Source of the DNA: Primulina eburnea
Taxonomy: Eukaryota; Streptophyta; Magnoliopsida; Lamiales; Gesneriaceae
Assembly: GCF_022965805.1 (NCBI RefSeq)
Contig: NC_133105.1
Span: 27,069,208-27,133,207, forward strand
Direction: 5' to 3'
Length of the DNA stretch: 64,000 nt
Below the pieces are notes generated by a model. The model searched no databases. It had not been told where the DNA came from and worked only from the letters and a program-made list of their open reading frames with translations. The translations under genes and the position numbers were made by a program. Below are positions 10,500 to 20,159 of this stretch, piece after piece; position 1 is the first letter of the stretch, and every line of letters begins with the position of its first letter.

Positions 10500-12652
10500 A
10501 TGGCCGGAGCATATACTCTTAATGCCTATCAAGTCAACTTTGCTTCAGTTCTCAATATCAAAGATGAGAACCTTGTCAAAATGTTCCAAGCCCTTGAAAA
10601 ATCAGGACTTCGAAAATTCTTGGAATCACCTGCTATTATCTACAAGTCTGCTCTTCTAGATTTCTATGCCAAAACAGAAGTTGTCGAAGGAAAGATTAAC
10701 TATACACAGGGAGATGCATCAATCTCCATTGATGCTACATTTCTCGGTTCCAACTTCTTCCTACCGATTTCTGGACCTTTCGAGCTTTCGGATATCACAA
10801 AAGAAGAGATGTCTACTGCTTTAACAATCTTTTCAGCTACTGGTGAAGAGCTCTCACCTTCCTGCTTCAAGAAGCTACTGAAAATTGAGTACCAGGTACT
10901 CGTTGATATCGTGGCAAAAGCCTTGTTGGTTAAGGCTGGACCATTCGACAAACTGACCAAAGAGAAGGTTCAAGTGATGGTGGCCATCACTTCAGAATAG
11001 AAAGTGAATTGGAGTCGCTTTTTGTTTCGAATTATGAAGGAAATGATTCAAAGGAAAGGTTCTGGATTTGCTGTGCAAATCATTAAAATGTTGAAAGATG
11101 CTGGCTTTCCTGGAACAACAGAAGAGGATGGCTCTTCGGTCACCATGACTGATGCTGATAGTGTGCTTGCCTTAAGGCCAAAGCCAACAGTTGGTGAATT
11201 TGTGGCCATAAAGAATGAGATTGGGGAATCTCAGGCTGAGGGGCAGAAGAAAATCAAAAGAAAAAGAGGTGTAGTTTTGACTGATTCTGACAAAACGGAA
11301 TCTGAAGAATCAGCAGCACCCACTCAACAAGCTTCACTGCCTCCCGCCCCATCCAAGAAGAAGCCTCGCACCACCATCCGCATCAAGAAAACAGCAGCTC
11401 TTGCTGAATTAGAGAATGTTCCTCTTCGACAAGTTTTTCCACCAGCTGTCCCATCCACCAAAGCAAAAGCCATTGAATCAGTACCGTCTACTGCTCAAGT
11501 TTTTAGACCAAATTCTGGTGTGGTCATTAGAGAATCTGCTACTGGTTCTTCTGCTTTTAAATCAGTAGTCCCTGCTACTTCTGGAAAAGGGAAAGAAAAG
11601 ATTACCGAGTTGTCTCAGTCACCGGTGGCAACATCAACCATTCAATCAGCAATTGATCTTCATCTGGAAGAAATTGATAATTCAACCAGAGAAGACATGA
11701 AATTCTTTGACGATTGGCTCAAGGTAAGAGTCTACCATCCAATCACTTTTTTGAAAACTACTGGTGTTTATACTCAAACTGTGGAAAATGAGAAAAAGGT
11801 TTTTGCTGCTGCCAATACACAAAATGTGATAGAAGCCATCAATCGCCGAAACTACATTCTGGATAAAATCAAATAGCAGAAGATGGACACTATTCTGAAA
11901 ACGTTGAAGTCAAATTTTGACTATACTGGTCCTACTGCTTTTCATGATCAGAATGTCATTCAAATTTTGTCGGAGCAGCTGACAATTCTATCTGAGCAAA
12001 TTGTTACTAAGGAAAAGGCTTTTTCTCAGCCTTCAAAATTCAGTGTCACCACTGTCCCCACCATTTTGAAGACTCAGTCATTTGAGGAATCGGCCAAAGC
12101 TTCTTCTAAAGTCAAGGTCTCCAGTACTCCAGCACCTCAAGAAGCTCCTACCCAATCTTCATCACTCATCTCTGTTCATGATCTGGCATCGGTTGATGAA
12201 GTGATCGAATCGATTGTGCAGACTCAAGTAGCACAGGATGACACTCTGCCCGTTATTTCTACCTATGCTGATAATCCTTCAGTCCAATCCATTCCAAAAT
12301 CTGCAACTGCTACTGCCACTGCTACTGTTACGGCTACTGCTTCCTCATCTCTTCCAGAGCTTGAGCATTTTTCAGAAGCTCATCAAGCTGAAATGACAAC
12401 TTTTTTGCATACTTCACCTTCTGCTATTGAGCCACAAGCCGTACTTGAACCTGCTGTTGATTTGCAGCAACCAGAAGAAAGGCCAACATATCAATCCACT
12501 GCTTCAGAAGGTTCTTTTGCTGAACCAGAACCAGCTCTTATGACTCAAGCAGAAGTTGCACACTCTACTGCTCTTATTATTCCTTCTCTACAGTCTCCTG
12601 AGCGCATCGCCAGAATGGAAGATATTAAACAACGATTGCTTGCAAGAACTCC
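10500..12652 (+). pseudogene. SIRE extra ORF (ORF3), N-terminal part, split by Athila
   Basis: The ATG at 10500 opens one frame that continues to the Athila insertion, broken only by TAG codons at 10998-11000 and 11874-11876. The first 170 residues look folded (LNAYQVNFASVLNI, FQALEKSGLRKFL, LKIEYQVLVDIVAKAL). A basic segment with KKIKRKRG and KKKPRTTIRIKK follows, perhaps a nuclear signal. The rest is a long Ser/Thr/Pro/Ala-rich low-complexity region with a (TA)n peptide repeat near 12300. The frame resumes after the Athila complex at 31437. Its position, downstream of pol on the sense strand, is that of the so-called env-like ORF of SIRE elements, but I see no transmembrane segment or signal peptide. 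I remember similar N-termini under names such as dystroglycan-like in Gesneriaceae; no function should be inferred from that name. Confidence 0.7.
12648..12652. repeat. Left target-site duplication of the Athila complex (ACTCC)
   Basis: ACTCC precedes the LTR at 12653 and recurs at 31432-31436. Removing the insert and one copy restores the SIRE ORF3 frame, which supports both the boundaries and the ORF. Confidence 0.93.
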
Positions 12653-14162
12653 TGATCGAGCAAAACTTGCACAGTGAAATCCCCAATAAAATATTATTTT
12701 GTATGCTCAAAAATTGATCGCAAGTGCACGATGTCAAGTTATAATATAGTGTACGTGAGTACGAGTATCGTTCCGCTGAAGACTGTGTTTAACAATTATT
12801 ATTTTCAGTTATTTAACATTTAGCAACGAAAATTGATTTGTGTGATTATTCCTACTATACTCAATTAAATATGCAATTAAAATGACTCAACAAGTGATGA
12901 ATGAGAATTTATATCTAAAATGATTGAATTAAACTCAATGAGAAATGGATTTGTTGGGAATCTCGGTTCACCTACCCCTCGTTAATCAATTAATTCGTTC
13001 GATCGTGATCTACGCTTCCGACAGGATTTCCTAATCTATTGAACACACTCTCTCGAGCTATGCCAAACTAATTCCACTCAATGAAGTAATTAAATATCTT
13101 TAATTATTTATCAAGAATGAATCGCATTTCGATTGATGAAATCCCCTAGTTTTCGACCCTAAGGACTATGACTATCGGCACGTATCCAATTTCATATATC
13201 TATGTAAATTGTAGATCCGTGAATTCTACTACTCGATCCTATCACGATTGATTTCTATCACTCGTTATTCTCTCGAACTCACTCGTGATATAAAAACGTC
13301 GTTAAAGTTAGCTATTCTTTAATGACACGATAAAACAGTAGTAAAATCAAGAATAACGCACAATCAAAATATAAATTAATTCGATTCAACTTTCGGGGTA
13401 GGATTCCCTTTAATCCCAACAAATATGATGTTAGCTACTAGAATTCATAATTAAAATAAGCAAAACAATATTTAAATAAAGGAAAATAAACTAGAAATAC
13501 GAGACGTGACGAAATCTGCGAAGAACGATGCCCGGAAACCGTCGAATCTTCAATCCAAGTGCAAAAGCTCTTCCAAACTTGATGACGGCTGCAAAATTAT
13601 GTCTGAATCCTCCCAAAATCGACCCACCAGCCTTCCATATCAGCCTTGTTTGGAAAATAAGGAAAAGAATCGGCTGAAAAAATCTTGCCAAAAATAGGTG
13701 GCGCTCGGGCGGTAGAAAAGTACCGCTCGAGCGCCACACCCTCTGTAATTCTCCTTGGCACATGCAGCATTCGCGCTCGGGCGGTAGAAAACTACCGCTC
13801 GAGCGCCGAACTTTCTGTCGAGGCTCTTGGGATAAGTGACATTCGCGCTCGGGCGGTAGAAAACTACTGCTCGAGCGCCGAATCTTCTGTAAATCTCCTT
13901 CAGCTATTCATCTTTCGCGCTCGGGCGGTAGAAAACTACCGCTCGAGCGCCGACCTTGCTGCCCTTCAGTTTCTTGACTTGGCACTTGGCTCCAACTTTT
14001 GGTTTTCCGGCACTTTTCCTACAAATTCATCATGCCCGAGTGAGATAGGATAAAATGAAAATATTTACTCTAAAATGAACAGAATGTGATTGAAATAAAC
14101 GATGCACAACGCAAAACACACACAGACTAATGCAATAAAACACGTAAAAACGACACATATCA
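12653..14162 (-). repeat. Athila LTR, A type, left (3' LTR of int1), 1510 bp
   Basis: It is read from the minus strand, so it is a 3' LTR. It is very similar to the right LTR (30442-31431) but contains an additional 520 bp with four hairpin units. No ORF is credible here; the frame at 13685-14053 is read through the hairpin repeats. Confidence 0.9.
13701..13951. repeat. Four hairpin units, 72-bp period (LTR-A)
   Basis: Units start at 13701, 13773, 13845 and 13917, exactly 72 bp apart, each 35 bp long. Each has a 14-bp left arm (GCGCTCGGGCGGTA), a loop of about 6-7 bases (GAAAA core) and a right arm (TACCGCTCGAGCGC). The single mismatch between arms is a G.U wobble as RNA. The third unit carries one further change in the right arm. 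The 37-bp spacers differ from each other. Confidence 0.88.
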
Positions 14163-15466
14163 ACCCCCTCATACTAACCTTTTTCTCGCCCTCGAGTAAA
14201 ATAAGTTAAAGCACGAGATACTAAACAAACTCAACAACCACAAAATTACTCAAACAAGAAATAACTAACACAAGTAAATGTCAATGGTGAGTTAAAAACT
14301 TTTATGCTCATGCCTCAGTGAACTTTCTCACATACAAATCATGCTAAGTCAAATCACAAACGAATACTCATTCTCATCTACACATAAATCTCGACACTAA
14401 TTTGAACATGTGTGTGTGTCATGATGGGTCTAGTCATTCGTACTTCAAATAGATCCATTATCAAATCATGTGAGTCACTCAATTAACACTTCAATACAAG
14501 TCTCACTAGCATGCATCCCCGTGTCCATTTATCACTAGCCATAAATTGAACTTTATTGAACTTTTAAGTGCAGATAAGGGTGTCGAAAAGAAGGAACATA
14601 AGCTCAAGTGGCTAAAAGTTGGGAGTACACCGATCATTTTCATTGTGCAATCGTCAAGACTTTTCGTCTGACTTTCCTCGTCTCCTTACATCTCCAACTT
14701 TTAGCCTAGGAATAGAATTTCATTCCTTTTATTTCGGCTCCCCCTCACCTTACATCTCCTTCTTTCTTCTGTTTTTCTCTTTTTTTTTAAAAATGCACAA
14801 TTTTCAATATGTACTCCCTAGGCTAAGAATATATACTTTGGATTACAGCTGGTTATGAGTATGACATTTTAATTCAGTGCATTGGAAAGGAGGTAAATGT
14901 AAAGTTCAAGGCAAATCAAATTTTCTCATTCAAGGTCCCAATTAGCGACTTATTTTCACGGGTTTACATGCTAAATCAACTCATAAATGGTGCCTTTCAA
15001 GTTAACCACACAAAACTTTCAAATTTCACCATTATTCCTACAAAATTCTAGTCCCCACACATATGTGCTCAAAAAGTTCAAACTTTGTACCAAACTTCAT
15101 GCTTCAACAATCAAGAGTATCATTCATGAAGTGACCCAATCAATATTTTTGTATATTATCAATTCAACATCATCATTGGCTCATAAACTATGTCTTCTCA
15201 CCATAAACGACACCAAACAAAAGAAATGCTATAGCGGACTAAAACAAATTAACTCAACAAACATAACAGTCTACCCCCCTCATACTAGAGTTGTGCAATG
15301 CCCTCATTGCACAAAACGAAACAGACACTAAAAATGCAAACACAAATGCAGACTAAAAATATGAAAGCGAATAAACATGGTAGACTGAAACAACGATAAG
15401 AAAGAAAAACAGAAAAGCGGCAAAGAAATAAAAGTGCGAAGTAGGGGAAACAGTAAACTCGCCTGA
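14163..15466 (-). other. Athila int1 3' untranslated region with two polypurine-like tracts
   Basis: There is no ORF on the element's strand. Next to the LTR lies CCCCCTCATACTA (minus-strand purine tract, 14165-14177), the expected plus-strand primer. A second copy of the same phrase is at about 15274-15287, just after the end of the extra ORF. Both are followed by a related CCCTC-containing sequence. Between them is AT-rich sequence with a fragment (14686-14770) similar to the tandem repeat of int2 at 24491-24612. Confidence 0.7.
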
Positions 15467-16606
15467 TCAAGCGTCATCCTCATCATACTCCGGCGGTGGC
15501 GCTCCTGCGGCTGCCCCCTGCTGAGAGTAATCATACTGGAACTGGAATGGGGGAGGAGGTAGCGGAGTTGGTGGAATGGTCGACGGGTCAACACCCCCGT
15601 GCACAAGCAAAGATCGCATCATAGAGTCAATGTGAGATAGGTGGTCCGTGACATACGAGTTAAACTGACTCTGATGTGCTTGGAAGGCGAGATTTTCATC
15701 CATTTTGTCATTCTGCGTTCGCCTGCGGGGTTGTGGTGGGAGGCGTTGTGGAACGGCAGTGCTGGATCCACCGGCATCCTCCGCCCGAGGGAGAAAGTCC
15801 GCTCGTCGTTTTGCCCTTTTGCGCTATTCATCCTCCCGACAAATTGGCTTCATCGGTTGAAGCCACTCCTCGTCGTCCCTGAAATGCTCCCCGGCCCGTG
15901 CACACAATTCGGAAATGATGCTCGGGAAGAAGAGACCTATGTGGCTGTTGTGGGTGCTCAGTGTGATTTGCGAGTTGATAAGTTTGCCCACATCGATGGC
16001 GTAACCTCGGTGCAACGCAAAAAGTAACACCGCACGCTCCTTTTGCACCTCGCTTTTGTGCGAGACTGGCATCATCCGTTGGGCCACAAACAGATACCAC
16101 AAGGCAATATCAGCTCTCAAGTACTTCTCATCAAAACAGCTCGGCGAGCCACCCAATGGCTTCCACATCGTGCCCGGGTGGCACAGAGTCTCGATGATCA
16201 GGTTGTAGTCAGGATTAACCATCAATGCCTGGAAAATAGAGTCATCTACCTCGGCCGTTTCCAAAAGGGCGTTAATCGTGGCCGAATCGAACGGCACAAG
16301 TTTTCCCCTGACAAAGGCCCTATCATCAGTTCGTTCAACGGCGTTGGCGTAGAATTCCCTAACCACCGACACCACAGCCGCCTTAGGTTGCTCGCCAAAT
16401 TTATCCCATCCCCTTCGTTCCAAGTCCACAAGAGGTGGCATATATCGATCCTCAAACGTACGACGAAATCCCCTCTCGGTAATGGGGTTTCGTTGAATTT
16501 TCGCATGGTCATATCGAGCACGAGCCTCCATACTAACAAAACGTGCTCTATCAAATGAGGAGGAAGAGGAGGAGCTAGGATTACCTCTTTGCTTTTTGGG
16601 GGCCAT
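15467..16606 (-). pseudogene. Athila extra ORF (env-like position; putative plant transposon protein), copy 1
   Basis: The ATG at 16606 opens a 379-codon frame ending at 15467, broken once by TAG at 15824-15826. The N-terminus is MAPKK followed by a Ser run. Next is a conserved domain: ERGFRRTFEDRYMP, RGWDKFGEQPKAAVVSVVREFYAN and FVRGKLVPF. The middle has SHKSEVQKERAVLLFALHRG. The tail is Pro/Gln-rich and acidic (EYDEDDA). This matches the family I know as putative plant transposon protein (Transposase_32), common downstream of integrase in Athila elements. Copy 2 (25174-26310) has nearly the same length. There is no clear transmembrane segment, so an envelope role is not supported here. Confidence 0.75.
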
Positions 16607-17182
16607 TGTGTTGGAAGAGTTGAAGATGAAGATGGTGCCGGAGAAGAAGACCGGAGTGATGACGTCTCTTGATTCCTAAAATGGAGTGTGCCTACGATGC
16701 TTGAGCCTTGATGGGTGGAGAGATGTCCTGCAAAAATTGAGAAGAGAGTGGGAGAGGGTTAGGGATTTGGGGAGAAAAATTGGGAAAATTCGTGCAGAAT
16801 GAGGGAGAGGGGAAGGGGATTCGCGTTTTAAAAAGACGTCGCGCTCGAGCGGTAGAAAAGTACCGCTCGAGCGCCGGGTCCTCGGGAAAAAAAGTTAGAG
16901 GCAAATGTTCGCGCTCGAGCGGTAAAAAATTACCTGCGCGAGCGCAAAGCTCTCTGGAAATCGTGCATCTGCTTCGCGCTCGAGCGGTAATAAATTGCCT
17001 CCCGAGCGCCGAGCTCTCGGGAAAAATTCACATTTCACCTCTTTTTTTTTTAAAAAGAAATTAACACAACTGGAAAATAAAATATGCTGTCACGAAAGAA
17101 AAAGAAAATTAAATTAAATGCAAGAGAAGGGAAAAGAAGTAAGTTCTCAATTTATCGTCGAGAGCTAGACTGTCGGTCTGTC
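16607..17182 (-). other. Athila int1 spacer between pol and extra ORF
   Basis: This is a non-coding segment holding three hairpin units (16841-16875, 16911-16945, 16976-17010). It occupies the position of a leader for the downstream ORF. Confidence 0.6.
16841..17010. repeat. Three hairpin units in int1 (70 and 65 bp apart)
   Basis: They have the same design and stem family as the LTR-A array: arm GCGCTCGAGCGGTA with its complement. The first unit pairs perfectly over 14 bp. The second and third have decayed right arms (TACCTGCGCGAGCGC, TGCCTCCCGAGCGCC). The element thus carries the same hairpin class in the LTR and between pol and the extra ORF. Confidence 0.82.
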
Positions 17183-19160
17183 TCAGTTCGACGTGTCTTG
17201 GAACCGGGTGATTCCAAGTTGCGGCTCAATTGTGCCACCCATGTAGTGCTTCAGTCGCTGGGCATTGACCGTAAATGCCCCATCCTTCCCATCTTTCAAT
17301 TCTACAGCTCCCGATGGATAAACTTTCGAGATCACGAATGGACCGGACCATCGTGACTTCAATTTCCCGGGAAATAGTCGCAACCGGGAGTTGTAGAGTA
17401 GGACACTTTCGCCTTCTTTGAATTCTCTCTCGATTATCCTCTTATCATGAGCCTTCTTTATTTTCTCTTTGTATGACAATGCAAGATCATAAGCCAGATT
17501 TCGGAACTCCTCTAATTGATCTAGTTGAAGCAACCGTCGTTCACCTGCATCAGTAAAGTTAAAGTTTAGTGCTTTGGTTGCCCAATATGCGCGATGCTCT
17601 AACTCTACAGGTAAGTGACATGCTTTACCAAACAATAATCTGTACGGTGTCGTGCCTATTGGTGTTTTGAAAGCAGTCCTATATGCCCATAGAGCATCAT
17701 CTAACTTCACCGACCAGTCTTTCCTACTGACGCCTACCACTTTCTCCAGAATTCTCTTTATCTCTCGGTTCGACACTTCCACTTGACCACTCGTCTGGGG
17801 GTGATAAGGGGTAGAGATCTTATGTGTGACACCATATTTGCTTAAAAGTTTTTCAAATAGTTTGTTGCAAAAATGAGTGCCACCATCACTAATGATTGCT
17901 CGTGGTGTTCCAAAGCGGTTAAAAATGTTTTTCTTCAAAAATTTTAGAACCACTTGAGCATCATTAGCGGCGTATGCTTCCTGCTCTACCCACTTAGACA
18001 CATAATCCACCGCCACCAAAATGTGTTTTTTCGTGAAAGAACTGGGAAACGGTCCCATGAAATCTATTCCCCACACATCAAAAACCTCACACTCAATGAT
18101 ATTATTTAAAGGCATTTCGTGACGGTTAGAGATGTTACCTGTCCGTTGGCATTTATCACATGCTAGCACATAAGAACGAGCATCTTTAAAGAGGGTTGGC
18201 CAATAAAAGCCACATTCGAGTACCTTAGATGCCGTCCTCGTTGGTCCAAAGTGACCACCTACCTCACGGTCATGGCAGTGATTAAGAATTGATCCCATCT
18301 CTTCCTCCGCCACACATCTCCGAATCATAGAATCTGCACAAATCTTGAACAAGAAAGGTTCCTCCCAAAAATAATATTTCACGTCCGAAAAGAATTTCTT
18401 TCTTTGGTGAAATGTTAGATTTGGAGGAGGTGAGCCTGTAACAAGAAAATTCGCAAGATTTGCATACCATGGACAATTTTTTACCTCAAACAACTGCTCA
18501 TCCGGAAACCAATCATTAATTGCATCAGTCACACAATCATTACTGATAAATTCTAATCTAGACAAATGATCTGCAACCACATTCTCAACACCCTTCTTCT
18601 CTTTTATTTCCACATCAAATTCTTGCAATAATAAAATCCACCGAAGTAAGCGTGGCTTTGCATCTTTCTTTGCAAGTAAATATTTAAGGGCAGAGTAATC
18701 AGTAAACACAATTACTTTCGACAAAACAAGATAAGCATGAAACTTGTCAAGTGCAAACACTACTGCAAGTAACTCTTTTTCGGTGGTGACATAATTCAAT
18801 TGTGCTTCATCTAGAGTCCTACTTGCATAGTATATGGTGTGAAATACCTTGTTTTGTCTTTGTCCGAGGACAGCACCTACCGCAGTATCGCTAGCATCGC
18901 ACATGATCTCGAAGGGTAGATCCCAATCCGGTGCCACCAAGACAGGAGCCGTCACTAAGCGCTCTTTCAACTTCTCGTATGCCTGCAAACAATCAGAATT
19001 GAAATCAAAAGGCACATCTTTCATGAGTAAAGAAGATAAAGGTTTTGCAATTTTAGAAAAATCTTTGATGAAACGTCGGTAAAAACCGGCGTGGCCTAGA
19101 AAACTTCTAACTCCCTTTATGGACGCCGGAGGTGGTAAGTTCTTGATAACTTCAACTTTC
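17183..19160 (-). pseudogene. Athila int1 RNase H and integrase
   Basis: The frame opens near 19150 after a one-base frameshift that separates it from RT; a 613-codon stretch (19024-17183) has no stop. RT connection comes first, then Ty3 RNase H ([41 protein letters not shown]), then integrase with the HHCC zinc finger ([20 protein letters not shown]). The catalytic triad is in [16 protein letters not shown] and [10 protein letters not shown]. The C-terminal domain ends with LKHYMGG. Family function: degrade RNA of the hybrid and insert cDNA. It looks nearly intact and could still encode an active integrase domain. Confidence 0.9.
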
Positions 19161-20159
19161 AGTCTTATCCACCTCTATTTCGTGCCCCGAAACCTTGTGC
19201 CCTAGGACAATTCCCTCTTGTACCATAAAGTGGCATTTTTCACAATTAAGCACCAAGTTTGTCTCCTCACATCTCCTCAACACTACCTGCAAGTTCTGCA
19301 AACAATTATTAAAAGACGAGCCAATAATCGAGAAGTCATCCATAAATATCTCAAGAAAAGTTTCAATCATATCATGGAATATAGCAGTCATGCATCGCTG
19401 AAAAGTGGCAGGGGCATTACACAAACCAAATGGCATCCGTCTAAAAGCAAAAGTGCCATAAGGACAAGTGAAAGTGGTTTTCTCTTGGTCCTCGGGCGCA
19501 ATCATGATTTGGTTATACCCAGAATACCCATCTAAAAAACAATAGAACTCATGACCCGCTAACCTCTCAAGCATTTGATCAATAAAAAGAAGGGGAAAGT
19601 GGTCTTTACGGGTAGCATCATTCAATTTCCTATAATCAATGCACACACGCCATCCCGTAACAGTCCTAGTGGGTATTAATTCATTATTTTCATTTGTGAT
19701 AACAGTAATCCCACCTTTCTTTGGCACACACTGAACAGGACTTACCCATGCACTATCAGATATAGGATAGATAATACCTGCGTCGAGAAGCTTAATTGTT
19801 TCAGCCTTTACTACCTCTTGCATCTTTGGATTTAATCGTCTTTGAGGTTGCACAAGAGGTGAGTACTTCTCTTCCATCAAGATCTTGTGCATGCAGACGG
19901 ATGGATTTATTCCTTTGATATCTGCCACCTTCCACGCAAATGCACCCTTGTGCGCTTTCAAAACTTCCAACAGCTCGTCCTCCATCACATCTGTCAAAGC
20001 AGCAGAAATAATGACAGGTAAAGTGTTATTCTCACCTAAGTATACGTACTTGAGGTGTGGAGGCAACGGCTTTAGCTCAAGCGTTGGTGGATCCTCGATG
20101 CTTGACCTTTGAGGGGTCAAATCTCTTCGTTCTCCTAGATCCTCCAGTCGCATCCTCAT
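19152..20159 (-). pseudogene. Athila int1 reverse transcriptase
   Basis: This frame of 335 codons overlaps the end of gag-protease by four bases (ATGA). It contains the Ty3 RT blocks: PVQCVPKKGG, WRVCIDYRKLNDATRKDHFPL, YSGYNQIMIAPEDQEKTTF, FAFRRMPFGLCNAPATFQRCM and the catalytic FMDDFS. It ends early after [11 protein letters not shown] because one extra base near 19160 shifts the frame; the adjacent frame continues the RT thumb. The ATGA overlap could be a reinitiation or frameshift site, or just another mutation. Int2 lacks this region, so the window cannot decide. Confidence 0.88.

Noticed and set aside
13701..13951. CRISPR-like array (regular repeats and unique spacers)
   Set aside because: The genome is a plant, the repeats are inverted within LTRs, and no cas genes exist; the regular spacing belongs to the retroelement.
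13685..14053. 122-codon plus-strand frame with a repeated ARAVENYRSSA peptide
   Set aside because: It is produced by reading through the 72-bp hairpin repeats; it lies in an LTR on the non-coding strand and 72 is divisible by 3, so the open frame is a by-product.
16043..16558. 171-codon plus-strand frame opposite the Athila extra ORF
   Set aside because: Shadow of the conserved minus-strand ORF; not open in copy 2.
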